DNA of 49,313 bases from Streptomyces inhibens (GCF_003389455.1 NZ_QUAC01000053.1:1-49313); one strand, 5' to 3'. Positions 24,471 through 34,406 are shown, numbered from the stretch's first letter. Notes: generated by a model from the sequence alone, not told the origin. Made by a program: numbers and translations.

Positions 24471-26765
24471 TCAGTGCTCCTTGACCAGCTCGGCGTACGG
24501 GCCCCCGGCGGCGACGAGATCCTCGTGCCGGCCGCGTTCGACGACCACACCGTGGTCGAGGACCACGATCTCGTCGCTGTCGCGGACGGTGCTCAGCCGG
24601 TGGGCGATGACGACGCAGGCGCAGCCGCGCCGCCGCAGGTTGTCCATGATGGTCTGTTCGGTCTGGGCGTCCAGTGCGCTGGTGACCTCGTCGAGGACCA
24701 GGATGCTGGGGCGCCGGACCAGTGCGCGGGCGATCTCCAGCCGCTGGCGCTGTCCGCCGGAGAAGTTGCGGCCGTCCTGTTCGACGCGGCTGTGGATGCC
24801 GTCGGGGCGACGGGCGATCACATCGTCGTAGAGCGCGGCGTCCTGGAGAGCGGCGATGACCGCGTCGTCCGTTATCGACGGGTCCCACAGCGCCACGTTG
24901 TCGCGGACCGTGCCCTCGAACAGGAAGATGTCCTGGTCGACGAAGGAGACGGAGGCGGCCAGCGCGCTGCGGGAGAGGTCCTCCAGGCGCTGTCCGTCGA
25001 TGCGGATGGTGCCTTCCCAGGGGCTGTAGAGGCCGGAGATCAGCCGGGAGACGGTGGACTTGCCGCTGCCGGAGCCGCCGACGAGGGCGACCTGCCGGCC
25101 GGGGCCTACGGCCAGGGAGAAGCCGGTCAGCAGAGGTTTGTCCAGGGGGCTGTAGCCGAAGGTGATGTCTTCCAGCGTCACATGGCCCTTGAGCCTGCGG
25201 GTGCTGGCGTCCGGCTCCGGGCGTGAGTAGAGGGTGTCGACGGGGAAGCTTTCGACGTCCTTGAGGCGGGCCACGTCGGCGGCGAAGTCCTGGATTCTGC
25301 CCGCCACTCCGTTGAGCCGGGTGATGGGTGCGGTGAAGCGGGTCACCAGCGCCTGGAAGGCGACGAGCAGACCGATGGAGATATGGCCTTCGACCGCCCG
25401 GAGTCCGCCGATCCACAGGATCAGCGCGCTGTTGAGCGTGGCGAGGGTGGGGGCGACGACGGCCAGCGCGGCACTGGGCACGCCGAGCCGCTGTTGTTCC
25501 TCCAGCGTGGTGGCGTGCTGGCCGGCCCAGCGGCGGAAGTAGCCGTTCTCCCCGCCGGTGGCCTTCATCGTCTCGATGAGCTGCAGCCCGGTGTAGGAGG
25601 TGTTGGTCAGCCGGGCGGTGTCGGCGCGCAGCTTCTGGGTGTGGGTGGCGCGCAGCCGGATCACGATCCGCATCGCGACCACGTTGAGCAGGGCGATCCC
25701 TACGCCGATGACCGTCAGTTGGGGGTCGTAGGTCCACAGCAGGAGGGCGTAGAGGATGACGACGATCCCGTCGACACCCGCCGCGGCGAGGTCGCGTGCC
25801 AGGGTTTCGGCGACCGCGTCGTTGGACTGCAGCCGCTGGACCAGGTCGGCCGGGCTGCGTTGGGCGAAGAAGGTGACCGGGAGTCTGAGGAGATGGCGCA
25901 GGAACCGGGCGCTGGTGAGGGTGGAGGAGATGATCCGGCCGCGCAGCAGGTTCGCCTGTTGCAGTCCGGTCAGTACGGCGGTCAGCGCCACCATCGCGGC
26001 CATCGACGCGAAGAGCGGTCCCAGCAGCGAGGTCTGGTTCCCGATCAGGAACATGTCGATGTACGTACGGCTCAGCGCGGGCACCGCCGCGCCGACCGCG
26101 ACCAGCAGCAGACTGGCGAGCAGCGCGGCCAGCAGGGTGCCCTTCGTGCCGCGCATCCGGGCCGGCACGGCGCTCAGGACGCCGGGCTTGCGGCCGCCCT
26201 TGCGGAAGGATGCGGCGGGCTCCAGGACCAGGGCGACACCGGTGAAGCTGGTGTCGAAGTCCTCCATCGAGACGAAGCGGCGGCCCTTGTCGGGGTCGTT
26301 GATGTGTACACCGCGGCGGCCGAAGCGGCGGCCCATGCCGTCGTAGACGACGTAGTGGTTGAACTCCCAGAACAGGATGGCCGGGGCCTGCACCTCGGCG
26401 AGCGCGGCCGGTTCCATCTGCATGCCCTTGGCCTGCAGGCCGTAGCTGCGGGCGGCCTTGAGCAGATTGCTGGCGCGCGATCCGTCGCGGGAGACGCCGC
26501 AGGCGATCCGCAGCTCTTCGAGCGGCACATGCTTGCCGTAGTGGGCGAGCACCATGGCCAGGGACGCGGCGCCGCATTCCACGGCCTCCATCTGGAGGAC
26601 GGTGGGGGTGCGGACGGCCTTCGCCTTCTTGGGCTTTTGGGCCGGGGGAGCGTCACGGCGGGTGCGGCGGCGGGCGCCGGGCGCGGGCTCGGGGCGGTGC
26701 CGGCCGCGGACGGGTGGCGGCAGTTGCTGCTGCTGCGGTGCGGCGGAGTCATGGGGTGCGGTCAC
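24471..26765 (-). CDS. NHLM peptide-export ABC transporter with C39 peptidase domain
   Basis: The 764-residue protein starts with a Gln/Pro/Arg-rich linker. A C39 peptidase follows, with catalytic Cys64 (QMEAVECGAASL), His137 (NHYVVYDG) and Asp157 (INDPDKG). The exporter membrane domain and the ATPase (GGSGSGKST, FSGGQRQRLEIARALVRRP, ILVLDEVTSALD) complete it. C39 domains cut precursors after a double glycine during export, matching the GG in the 71-aa peptide gene upstream. The GTG start overlaps the stop of the HlyD-type gene (GTGA at 26762-26765). Confidence 0.95.
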   Translation of the reverse strand: MTAPHDSAAPQQQQLPPPVRGRHRPEPAPGARRRTRRDAPPAQKPKKAKAVRTPTVLQMEAVECGAASLAMVLAHYGKHVPLEELRIACGVSRDGSRASNLLKAARSYGLQAKGMQMEPAALAEVQAPAILFWEFNHYVVYDGMGRRFGRRGVHINDPDKGRRFVSMEDFDTSFTGVALVLEPAASFRKGGRKPGVLSAVPARMRGTKGTLLAALLASLLLVAVGAAVPALSRTYIDMFLIGNQTSLLGPLFASMAAMVALTAVLTGLQQANLLRGRIISSTLTSARFLRHLLRLPVTFFAQRSPADLVQRLQSNDAVAETLARDLAAAGVDGIVVILYALLLWTYDPQLTVIGVGIALLNVVAMRIVIRLRATHTQKLRADTARLTNTSYTGLQLIETMKATGGENGYFRRWAGQHATTLEEQQRLGVPSAALAVVAPTLATLNSALILWIGGLRAVEGHISIGLLVAFQALVTRFTAPITRLNGVAGRIQDFAADVARLKDVESFPVDTLYSRPEPDASTRRLKGHVTLEDITFGYSPLDKPLLTGFSLAVGPGRQVALVGGSGSGKSTVSRLISGLYSPWEGTIRIDGQRLEDLSRSALAASVSFVDQDIFLFEGTVRDNVALWDPSITDDAVIAALQDAALYDDVIARRPDGIHSRVEQDGRNFSGGQRQRLEIARALVRRPSILVLDEVTSALDAQTEQTIMDNLRRRGCACVVIAHRLSTVRDSDEIVVLDHGVVVERGRHEDLVAAGGPYAELVKEH

Positions 26766-27568
26766 GGCAGCAGCCAATCGATCGGGTGCTGCGCGGCCAG
26801 GTGGACGGCGCCGCCGGCCAGGGTCATGGAGTCGACGGCGTACGGCGGGCCGTCGGAGGTCGACCAGGAGTAGCCGGACCTGCTGTGCGGGTCGCGGTCG
26901 AGCTGTACCAGGACCGCCACGGGCTGGCCGTGCTGCGAGAACTGCTCGCCGAGCTGGCTGCTGCCCAGGAAGGCGCCGATCCGCTGGCGGGTCTGGGCGG
27001 TCCGGCCGACGGCCTTGACCTTGCCGCGCAGTACGCCGTACTGCTGGGCCGGCACGGACTGGACGGTGAGGTCGACGGACGCGCCCACGGGGACCGAGGC
27101 GCCGCTCTCGGCAGGTACGTACAGCGTCGCCGTCAGCGGATCGCCGGCGTGCGCGACGCGTTCCACGGACGCGACATCCGCTCCGGTCGTGACGACGGAG
27201 CCGATCGTGGCGACCATCGTGGTCAGCCGGCCGGCGGCGAGGGTGCGGACGACGGTGGTGCCCTGTGCCGTACGGACCTTCAGGAGGGGGGTGTTGGCGG
27301 CCACCTGTGTGCCTTCTTCGGCGAGTACGGCGGTGACCTGGCCCGCGACGGGGCTCTGCAGGATGTAGCTGCCCTGGCCGTGGGTGAGGATTCCGGGGGC
27401 GCTGAGGGTGGACGACACGGTGCCGGTCACCGCCCACACGGATGCGGCGATCACGACGAGGACCGTGACGGTCAGCACGAGCCAGCCCTGGGGCCGGGCG
27501 AATCGCACCGGCAGATCTATTTCCTCGGGCGACTGCAGCTTGGAAAGGGCCTGTTGGCGAAACTGCAC
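26762..27568 (-). CDS. NHLM secretion HlyD-type adaptor protein
   Basis: The 268-residue protein has one N-terminal transmembrane helix (WLVLTVTVLVVIAASVWAV). The biotinyl-lipoyl-like hairpin halves follow (LQSPVAGQVTAVLAEEGTQV and AAGRLTTMVATIGSVVTTGA). It resembles the membrane-fusion component of NHLM peptide exporters and would bridge the transporter to the outside of the membrane. The GTG start at 27568 has GAGGGA upstream. It is the second gene of the operon, after the precursor. Confidence 0.9.
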   Translation of the reverse strand: MQFRQQALSKLQSPEEIDLPVRFARPQGWLVLTVTVLVVIAASVWAVTGTVSSTLSAPGILTHGQGSYILQSPVAGQVTAVLAEEGTQVAANTPLLKVRTAQGTTVVRTLAAGRLTTMVATIGSVVTTGADVASVERVAHAGDPLTATLYVPAESGASVPVGASVDLTVQSVPAQQYGVLRGKVKAVGRTAQTRQRIGAFLGSSQLGEQFSQHGQPVAVLVQLDRDPHSRSGYSWSTSDGPPYAVDSMTLAGGAVHLAAQHPIDWLLP

Positions 27569-27612
27569 GACACTCTTCCCTCAACGGCAATGGTCTGTTT
27601 CAGACGGGTGGC

Positions 27613-27664
27613 GGCCGAGTGCCCCGGAGCCCGGGGGGACCGGGTGGGTCCGGGGCACTCGGCC
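27613..27664. terminator. Stem-loop between precursor and exporter genes
   Basis: A perfect 16-bp inverted repeat (27613-27628 with 27649-27664, 20-nt loop) lies in the gap after the precursor gene. With the shorter hairpin at 27720-27740 it could act as a partial terminator, so that the precursor is made in excess of the exporter. Confidence 0.6.
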
Positions 27665-27719
27665 CGGCATGTCGGCAAGGAGGGGGCGCCGACCTGCCGT
27701 TGTCACCGTTCAAAGCCGG

Positions 27720-27740
27720 CTGTGCCGCGTGGCGGCACAG
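27720..27740. terminator. Short stem-loop directly after the precursor gene
   Basis: CTGTGCCGC and GCGGCACAG form a 9-bp stem with a 3-nt loop, starting 7 bp after the precursor stop on the minus strand. It may terminate transcription or protect the 3' end of the precursor message. Confidence 0.55.
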
Positions 27741-27747
27741 AGGGGGC

Positions 27748-27963
27748 TCAGAGACCGGCGACCAGGCCCGTGACGCCCGAGGTGTTGACACCGGTGGTCT
27801 GGGCGACCAGGCCGGTGGCGGTGCCCACGACACCGGAGACCGGGGCGACGGAGTCAACGGTGCCGGTCACGGTGCCGAGCACGTTGCCGACGAGGCCACC
27901 GGACACGTTGTCCAGGTCGCTGTCGGAGATTTCCTGGGTCTGAACCTGGGGGGTGGAGTTCAT
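27748..27963 (-). CDS. Double-glycine leader precursor peptide of the NHLM system
   Basis: The 71-residue peptide has an acidic leader of 23 residues ending EISDSDLDNVSGG, a classical GG processing site. A 48-residue core follows, made almost only of Val, Gly, Thr, Leu, Ala and Ser. The core has no Cys, Lys, Arg or aromatic residue. Glycines fall at G26, G30, G34, then G47, G51 and G66, G70, giving several GxxxG motifs. It would be cut by the C39 domain and exported by the operon downstream. A GAAGGGAAA site precedes the ATG. No lanthionine, thiazole or radical enzyme gene is adjacent. Confidence 0.88.
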   Translation of the reverse strand: MNSTPQVQTQEISDSDLDNVSGGLVGNVLGTVTGTVDSVAPVSGVVGTATGLVAQTTGVNTSGVTGLVAGL

Positions 27964-28709
27964 GATGTTTCCCTTCGGATGAATATCTCGAAAAAAAGCT
28001 GCGCCCGAACCGTCCGGTGGGGTGGTCCGGCCGCGGCAGCGGGAGTCGGGTGCCCGAAATCGGGAACCGTTGGTGTGACTCCCGCAGTGTGAAGGATCAA
28101 AGCATGCAGGCGCGTTGTGCTGCTAATCGGACCGGCGCCGATCAGGACGTCATCGGTCCGCCAAATTACCTGACGTGCACGCGTGTCCATGAATGAGTAA
28201 CAGCTTCTTCACATCTTCCCCCGTTTCCTTTCCGGGGAGCCGTCGTACGCACCGCAGGCGAACGGGACATTCCCGCATCAAACCGCTTAGTCGCAGGTCA
28301 GCGCGGGTAAGCGACACGGAAGGCCGTGTGCCGACTGCGCATTCAGTGTGCAGATTCTTTGAAGACCGCCAATTTTTGCGGTCCGTTGGCACGGGGCGGC
28401 CGGCGAACTCCGGCACACGCTCCCGACGGAGCCCGCCGAATGTTGCACCGGCATTAACCATGACCGATTCGCCCGGACTTCATGGGCGGCATTGCAGGCG
28501 TTGAGGGTATTCAACGGAATCATCGGCACTATCCGTACGCCATTCCCCTGGAAACGGATCGACCGGCGGCAGAACGGACATAACCGCATAACAACGCGGG
28601 CTTCGGACCCGCCAGAAATGGCCGATTTACCGCCCCGGTGGCAGCCGCTCATCGGCTGGGGCACGGTGAAAGGAGGCCGCGGGACCGGCGGACCGGGAAG
28701 GAGCCGTAC
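27964..28709. other. 746-bp region without a confident gene, containing the NHLM operon promoter area
   Basis: No frame here has convincing protein composition. It separates the divergent precursor and PHP genes and is richer in A+T than its surroundings. A 9-bp inverted repeat (GCGGGAGTC at 28039-28047 with its complement at 28077-28085) lies 76-122 bp upstream of the precursor start and is a candidate operator. Stretches around 28340-28380 and 28500-28600 are A+T-rich without a promoter I can define. Confidence 0.5.
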
Positions 28710-29741
28710 GTGGACCCCGTCGAGGCGCTGGAGCGGATCGCCTTTCTGCTGGAGCGACAGGGGGCGGTGACCTACCGCGTACAGGCCTTCCGTACGGCCG
28801 CGGCGGCGATCGGCGCACTCTCCCGCGACGAGCTGCAAACGCGCGTCCACGACGGTTCGCTGGGGCGGATCAAAGGGCTGGGGCCCAAGACCACCCGAGT
28901 GGTCGAGGAGGCGCTCGCGGGGGTGCGGCCCGAGTATCTGGCGCATCTGGAGGACGAGGCGGGCGGGCCGCTGGTCGAAGGGGAGCGGGGAGCGCGGCTG
29001 CGGCGGGCGCTGCGCGGCGACTGCCATCTGCACTCGGACTGGTCGGACGGCGGCAGCCCGGTCGGGACGATGGCCAGGACCGCCCGCGACCTGGGGCACG
29101 AGTGGTGTGTGCTGACCGACCACTCCCCCAGACTCACCGTCGCCCGCGGACTGACCGCCGAACGGCTGCGGCAGCAACTGTCGCTGGTGGCCGAGGTGAA
29201 CGAGCGGCTGGCGCCGTTCCGGCTGCTGACCGGGATCGAGTGCGACATCCTCGACGACGGCGCGCTCGACCAGGAGCCGGAGCTGTTGGAGCAGCTCGAT
29301 GTGGTGGTGGCCTCGGTGCACTCCAAACTGCGGATGGAGAAGGCACCGATGACCCGGCGGCTGCTGGCCGCGGTCCGCAATCCGCTCGTCGATGTGCTCG
29401 GGCACTGCACCGGGCGGCAGATCACCGGCAAGCTCCGCCCGGAGTCGCAGTTCGACGCCGGGGAGGTGTTCGCGGCCTGCGCCGAACACCACACCGCGGT
29501 GGAGATCAACTGCCGTCCGGACCGCTTCGATCCGCCACGCCGGCTGCTGCGCCGGGCGCTGGAGACGGGGACCCTCTTCTCGATCGACAGCGATGCGCAT
29601 GCGCCGGGCCAACTCGACTGGCAGATCTACGGCTGTGCCCGCGCCGAGGAGTGCGGTGTGCCGGCGGACCGGGTCATCAACACCTGGACGGAGCGCCAGT
29701 TGGCCACCTGGACCCGTACGGGCCGGACGCCGCGCCGCTGA
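28710..29741 (+). CDS. PHP-domain phosphoesterase with helix-hairpin-helix (PolX-like)
   Basis: The 343-residue protein has an N-terminal DNA-polymerase-X-type helical domain with a helix-hairpin-helix (SLGRIKGLGPKTTRVVEEAL, about residues 50-70). A PHP domain follows, with its metal-binding histidines (DCHLHSDWSDG at 104-114, LTDHS, IECD, VEINCRP, SDAHA). It resembles the C-terminal half of bacterial PolX without the polymerase palm and is a probable DNA 3'-end or phosphate processing enzyme. The GTG at 28710 has AAGGAG upstream. The substrate is unknown. Confidence 0.88.
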   Translation: MDPVEALERIAFLLERQGAVTYRVQAFRTAAAAIGALSRDELQTRVHDGSLGRIKGLGPKTTRVVEEALAGVRPEYLAHLEDEAGGPLVEGERGARLRRALRGDCHLHSDWSDGGSPVGTMARTARDLGHEWCVLTDHSPRLTVARGLTAERLRQQLSLVAEVNERLAPFRLLTGIECDILDDGALDQEPELLEQLDVVVASVHSKLRMEKAPMTRRLLAAVRNPLVDVLGHCTGRQITGKLRPESQFDAGEVFAACAEHHTAVEINCRPDRFDPPRRLLRRALETGTLFSIDSDAHAPGQLDWQIYGCARAEECGVPADRVINTWTERQLATWTRTGRTPRR

Positions 29742-29750
29742 GCGGGCCGG

Positions 29751-31097
29751 TCACCCGGCGTCCGGCGGGGCCTTGGGGGTGGCCGGGGTGAGCCGCAGCG
29801 CCACGACGTAGGAGACGACCACGGCGACGATCACCAGCGGCATGACGGTGAGACCGTTGTAGCCCATCAGCAACGTGGCCATCAGCACCGACGTCATCGG
29901 GAGCCTGAGCATCGCGACACACATCGCCCCGACGCCCATCGCGAAGCCCGGGGTGAGCGAGAGACCGGGCAGATGCGAGAGCGCCACACCGCCCGCAGCG
30001 CCGATGAACAGCGCCGGGAAGATGGGGCCGCCCCGGAAGGCGCTCAGCGAAGCGCAGTACGCCAGGCTCTTGCAGAGGACGAGGAGCAGCAGCGCCGCCA
30101 CCGAATAGCCGGCGCTGTCACGGAAGAGCGAACCCAGCGCCGACTGGCCCGAATAGAGCATTTCGCTCGCGGGCTTGCCGGTCGCCCCGGCGAACCCGAC
30201 CGCCAGCGCCCCCACCACCAGGCCCATCACCACCGTCGCCGGTACCCGGTGACGGACCACCCGCCCCTTGAGGAACAGCGAGAGCCGCCGTACACCGGTC
30301 GCGACGAACGCGGCGGCCACCCCGATGACCAGCGCCCAGCCGAACTCCGCGAGCGTCGGCTCCGTGGCCCGGGGGATGTCGTGCAGTGCGAGCGAGTACG
30401 TACCGAGGCCGGTCCAGTTCCCCAGCCCGGTGAAGATCAGCGCACCGATGCCGGATGCCAGCAGACCGGGCACCAGCATCATCCCGAGCAGGGGCCCGCT
30501 CAGCCCCGAGACCTCCATCAGCAAGAACGCGCCCAGGAGCGGGGAGCCGAGCAGCGCGCTGACCGCCGCGAAACTGCCGGCGGCGCCCACCGCGGCGACG
30601 GCCCGGCCCGGCATGTTCAGGTTCATCAGCCGTACGGCGCCCACGGCCAGTCCACCGCCGAGGGCGATGAGCGGCGCCTCGGGGCCGAGCACCGCGCCGA
30701 AGGCCAGGGAGGCCAGGGCCGCGAGCACGATTCCGGGGAGCGCCGAGAGGGCGGGCGCGCCGCCGACCGACAGCCCGTCGGCCGGCTCATGGCCACCGTT
30801 GCCGGGGAGGTAACGGATGGTCAGCCCGACCAGGAGACCGGCCACTGCGAGCATCGGCAGCGGCCACCACATCGGCGTCCCGGCGAAGCCGAGCGCCCGC
30901 GGCAGGTCCTGGTTGATCAGCGGTTCGAGTCCATGGACCAGCGTGAGAAAGCCGAACGAGACGGCACAGACCGGGACCCCGATCGCCGTCGCCACCAGCA
31001 GAAGCTTCAGATACCCGCCGGTGCGCACCATCGCGTACGGATCCTCGGGCACGGTGGCCGGCGCGCCGCCGACCGGGCCGGTGGGGCCGACCGACAT
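29751..31097 (-). CDS. ClC family chloride channel / transporter
   Basis: The 448-residue membrane protein has about ten to twelve hydrophobic segments. Its filter-region motif GAVLGPEAPLIALGGG corresponds to the GREGP motif of ClC proteins, with the gating glutamate kept (GPEAP). A later FRGGPIFPALFIGAAGG also matches the family. The ATG at 31097 has GAGGAGG 7 bases upstream. The distal GSGIP motif is not in standard form, as in the divergent actinobacterial subgroup. It converges on the PHP gene with a gap of 9 bp. Confidence 0.88.
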   Translation of the reverse strand: MSVGPTGPVGGAPATVPEDPYAMVRTGGYLKLLLVATAIGVPVCAVSFGFLTLVHGLEPLINQDLPRALGFAGTPMWWPLPMLAVAGLLVGLTIRYLPGNGGHEPADGLSVGGAPALSALPGIVLAALASLAFGAVLGPEAPLIALGGGLAVGAVRLMNLNMPGRAVAAVGAAGSFAAVSALLGSPLLGAFLLMEVSGLSGPLLGMMLVPGLLASGIGALIFTGLGNWTGLGTYSLALHDIPRATEPTLAEFGWALVIGVAAAFVATGVRRLSLFLKGRVVRHRVPATVVMGLVVGALAVGFAGATGKPASEMLYSGQSALGSLFRDSAGYSVAALLLLVLCKSLAYCASLSAFRGGPIFPALFIGAAGGVALSHLPGLSLTPGFAMGVGAMCVAMLRLPMTSVLMATLLMGYNGLTVMPLVIVAVVVSYVVALRLTPATPKAPPDAG

Positions 31098-31194
31098 CGC
31101 CTCGCCTCCTCGCCACCGCCGCCGTGACGAGCCTGCCATGACCGGCTCCGGTCGGCACCTCGGACACGATCCGGACGAGCGGCGTTCCTGCCCC

Positions 31195-32103
31195 TCACCC
31201 CTGAGGTGCCGCCGCCTCCTGGAGGGCGGCCAGGACCGGGCGGAGGAGCGGGTGCTCCTCGGCTCCTCGGCGTACCGCGGCGAAGACCTTGCGGGTGGGG
31301 GCCACATCGTCGACGGGGCGGACCACCACCCCCGTGAGGTCCATGTCGCGCAGGGCCGAGCGGGGGACGAGGGCCACGCCCGCCGCTGCGGAGGCAAGGG
31401 CGACGACGGCGCGGAAGTCGTCGGAGGAGTGTTCCAGGCGGGGCTGGAAGCCGGCGTATTCGCAGGCCAGGACGACCACGTCATGGCAGGGGTTGCCGGG
31501 GTAGGGGCCGATCCAGGGGTCGCCCGCGAGGTCGGCCACGGCCACCTGGGCCGCGTCGGCGAGGCGGTGGCCGGGCGGGAGTACGGCGTCGAACGGCTCG
31601 GCGTAGAGCGGGACGCGGGTCAGCCGTGGGTCGTCCGCGCCCGGTGCGCCCCGGTACTCGACGGCCACCGCGACATCGACCTGCCGGTCGAGGACCATCC
31701 GCAGGCTGGCGTCGCCCTCGGCGTCCTGGACACGGACCCGGATGCCGGGCGCGGAGCGGGCGAGCGCGGTGAGGGCGGGCGCGACGACCAGGCCGATGCC
31801 GGTGGCGAAGGCCGCGACGGTCACCGTGCCCGCCTCGCCCGAGCCGTAGGCGGCGAGCTCGGACTCGGCGCGCTCCAGCTGTGCCAGGACGGCGTTGGCG
31901 TGGGTGAGCAGGATGTCGCCCGCGGCGGTCAGCCGTACGCCGCGGGCGCTGCGCTCCACGAGGCGGTGGCCGGTCTCCTGTTCCAGGGCGGCCAGCTGCT
32001 GGGAGACCGCCGAGGGCGTGAGATAGAGCGCGGCGGCCGCGGCGGTGACCGTGCGGTGGTCGGCCACCGCACGGAGGATGTGCAGCCGTCGTGCTTCGAT
32101 CAT
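31195..32103 (-). CDS. LysR family transcriptional regulator
   Basis: The 302-residue protein has the LysR helix-turn-helix (MIEARRLHILRAVADHRTVT, then AAAALYLTPSAVSQQLAALE) at residues 1-60. A LysR substrate-binding domain fills the rest. The ATG at 32103 is used because it starts the conserved DNA-binding domain. The gene is 35 bp downstream of kbl on the same strand, so it may be co-transcribed with tdh-kbl. Whether it regulates threonine catabolism is not known. Confidence 0.92.
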   Translation of the reverse strand: MIEARRLHILRAVADHRTVTAAAAALYLTPSAVSQQLAALEQETGHRLVERSARGVRLTAAGDILLTHANAVLAQLERAESELAAYGSGEAGTVTVAAFATGIGLVVAPALTALARSAPGIRVRVQDAEGDASLRMVLDRQVDVAVAVEYRGAPGADDPRLTRVPLYAEPFDAVLPPGHRLADAAQVAVADLAGDPWIGPYPGNPCHDVVVLACEYAGFQPRLEHSSDDFRAVVALASAAAGVALVPRSALRDMDLTGVVVRPVDDVAPTRKVFAAVRRGAEEHPLLRPVLAALQEAAAPQG

Positions 32104-32138
32104 GCTTCCAGTTTCGCAGCAGTGACGCCCGGGTCGCG

Positions 32139-33332
32139 TCACTCCCCCAGCGCGGACCTCGCATCGATGAACGCGTCGACCGCGCGGTTGACGTCCTCGG
32201 TGGAGTGCGCGGCGGACAGCTGGACCCGGATCCGCGCCTGGCCCTGCGGGACGACGGGGTAGGAGAAGCCGATGACGTAGACGCCGCGCTCCAGGAGCAG
32301 CTCCGCCATCTTGGCCGCCTCGGCCGCGTCGCCGATCATGACGGGGGCGATGGCGTGGTCGCCGGGGAGGATGTCGAAGCCCTCCTCGGTCATCCGCGAG
32401 CGGAACAGCGCGGTGTTGGCGTGCAGCCGTTCGCGCAGCTCACCGGCCGACTCCAGCAGATCGAGCACCTTGAGCGAGGCGGCCGCGATCACCGGGGCGA
32501 GCGAGTTGGAGAAGAGGTAGGGGCGCGAGCGCTGGCGCAGCAGCGCGACGATCTCGGCGCGGGCCGCGACATAGCCGCCGGAGGCGCCGCCGAGGGCCTT
32601 GCCGAGGGTGCCGGTGATGATGTCGACGCGGTCCATCACCTCGTGCAGTTCGGGGGTGCCGCGGCCGCCGGGGCCGACGAAGCCGACCGCGTGCGAGTCG
32701 TCGACCATCACCATGGCGCCGTAGCGGTCGGCCAGGTCGCAGATCTCGCGCAGCGGTGCCACATAGCCGTCCATGGAGAAGACGCCGTCGGTGACGACGA
32801 GCTTGCGGCCCGCGCTCCCCGCCTCCTTCAACTGCCGCTCCAGATCCGCCATGTCGCGGTTGGCGTAGCGGAAGCGGCGGGCCTTGGAGAGCCGGATGCC
32901 GTCGATGATGGAGGCGTGGTTGAGGGCGTCGGAGATGACCGCGTCGTCCGGGCCGAGCAGCGTCTCGAAGACACCGCCGTTGGCGTCGAAGCAGGAGGAG
33001 TAGAGGATGGTGTCCTCCTGGCCCAGGAAGCCGGAGATCCGCTGCTCCAGCTCCTTGTGGACCTCCTGGGTGCCGCAGATGAAGCGGACCGAGGCGAGGC
33101 CGTAGCCCCAGCGGTCGAGCGCCGCGTGGGCGGCCGCGACGACCTCGGGGTGGTCGGCGAGACCGAGGTAGTTGTTGGCGCAGAAGTTGAGGACCTCGCC
33201 GGGGTTGCCGCCCGTTGTGACCGCGACGGTGGCGGACTGCGGGGTGCCGATGACGCGCTCGGGCTTGTGCAGGCCGGCGGCGCGGATCTCGTCGAGGGTG
33301 CCGCGGAGGTCGTCGCGTACGGAGTCGAACAT
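32139..33332 (-). CDS. kbl: Glycine C-acetyltransferase (2-amino-3-ketobutyrate CoA ligase)
   Basis: The 397-residue PLP enzyme of the alpha-oxoamine synthase family splits 2-amino-3-ketobutyrate with CoA into glycine and acetyl-CoA. It has the expected length and motifs: [34 protein letters not shown], and the PLP lysine K245 in [15 protein letters not shown]. The preceding gene, tdh, makes its substrate from threonine. The pair therefore forms the threonine-to-glycine pathway, which links with the serine dehydratase and FolD at the other end of the window only in general metabolism. Confidence 0.96.
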   Translation of the reverse strand: MFDSVRDDLRGTLDEIRAAGLHKPERVIGTPQSATVAVTTGGNPGEVLNFCANNYLGLADHPEVVAAAHAALDRWGYGLASVRFICGTQEVHKELEQRISGFLGQEDTILYSSCFDANGGVFETLLGPDDAVISDALNHASIIDGIRLSKARRFRYANRDMADLERQLKEAGSAGRKLVVTDGVFSMDGYVAPLREICDLADRYGAMVMVDDSHAVGFVGPGGRGTPELHEVMDRVDIITGTLGKALGGASGGYVAARAEIVALLRQRSRPYLFSNSLAPVIAAASLKVLDLLESAGELRERLHANTALFRSRMTEEGFDILPGDHAIAPVMIGDAAEAAKMAELLLERGVYVIGFSYPVVPQGQARIRVQLSAAHSTEDVNRAVDAFIDARSALGE

Positions 33333-33377
33333 CAGGGTTTTCTCCAGGAATCGGGGTGGGGCGGGACGGGCGGCGGG

Positions 33378-34406
33378 TCAGCTGGTCCAGTCGAGGATGA
33401 TCTTGCCGCTGCGGCCGCTGGCGGCGTCGTCGAAGGCGGCGTCGAAGTCCTGGTGCGAGTAGCGGCCGGTGATCACCGGCGCGAGGTCCAAACCGCCTTC
33501 GAGCAGCACGGACATCGCGTACCAGGTCTCGAACATCTCCCGGCCGTAGATGCCCTTGATCGTGATCATGGAGGTGACGATCCGGGACCAGTCGACGGGG
33601 AACTCCTGCGACGGCAGGCCGAGCACGGCGATCCGGCCGCCGTGCGTCATGTTGGCGATCATGTCGCGCATCGCCTCGGGCCGGCCGGACATCTCCAGTC
33701 CGATGTCGAAGCCCTCACGCAGGCCCAGCTCACGCTGGCCGTCGGCGATGGTCGTCTCGGCGACGTTGAGGGCGAGGCTCACACCGACCTTGCGGGCCAG
33801 GTCGAGGCGCGGCTCGCTGACGTCGGTGATCACGACATTGCGGGCGCCCGCGTGCCGGGCGACGGCGGCGGCCATGATCCCGATCGGTCCGGCGCCCGTG
33901 ATCAGCACATCCTCGCCGACCAGCGGGAACGACAGCGCGGTGTGCACGGCGTTGCCGAACGGATCGAAGACGGCGGCGATGTCGAGGTCGACGGGGACGC
34001 GGTGCACCCACACATTGGCCGCCGGCAGCGCCACGTACTCGGCGAAGGCGCCGTCCCGGCCGACGCCGAGGCCGACCGTGGACCGGCACAGATGACGGCG
34101 GCCCGCGAGACAGTTGCGGCACTTCCCGCAGACGAGGTGGCCCTCGCCGCTGACCAGGTCGCCGGGCTTGATGTCGGCCACATCGCGGCCGGTGTCCACC
34201 ACCTCGCCGACGAATTCATGGCCGATGGTCAGCGGAGTGGCCAGCGACTGCTGGGCCCAGCCGTCCCAGGCCCGGATGTGCAGATCCGTGCCGCAGATGC
34301 CGGTGCGCAGCACCTTGATCAGTACGTCGCCCGGGCCCATGGCCGGTTCCGGCACGTCCATGAGCCAGAGTCCCGGCTCCGCCTTCTGCTTGACCAGTGC
34401 CTTCAC
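33378..34406 (-). CDS. tdh: L-threonine 3-dehydrogenase
   Basis: The 342-residue zinc alcohol-dehydrogenase-type enzyme oxidises threonine to 2-amino-3-ketobutyrate with NAD. It shows the catalytic zinc region GICGTDLHI (Cys38), GHEFVGEVV, the structural zinc cysteines in [15 protein letters not shown], and the nucleotide motif GAGPIG. Length and order match known Tdh. It is 45 bp upstream of kbl in the same direction, and the unstable product is passed straight to Kbl. Confidence 0.96.
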   Translation of the reverse strand: MKALVKQKAEPGLWLMDVPEPAMGPGDVLIKVLRTGICGTDLHIRAWDGWAQQSLATPLTIGHEFVGEVVDTGRDVADIKPGDLVSGEGHLVCGKCRNCLAGRRHLCRSTVGLGVGRDGAFAEYVALPAANVWVHRVPVDLDIAAVFDPFGNAVHTALSFPLVGEDVLITGAGPIGIMAAAVARHAGARNVVITDVSEPRLDLARKVGVSLALNVAETTIADGQRELGLREGFDIGLEMSGRPEAMRDMIANMTHGGRIAVLGLPSQEFPVDWSRIVTSMITIKGIYGREMFETWYAMSVLLEGGLDLAPVITGRYSHQDFDAAFDDAASGRSGKIILDWTS

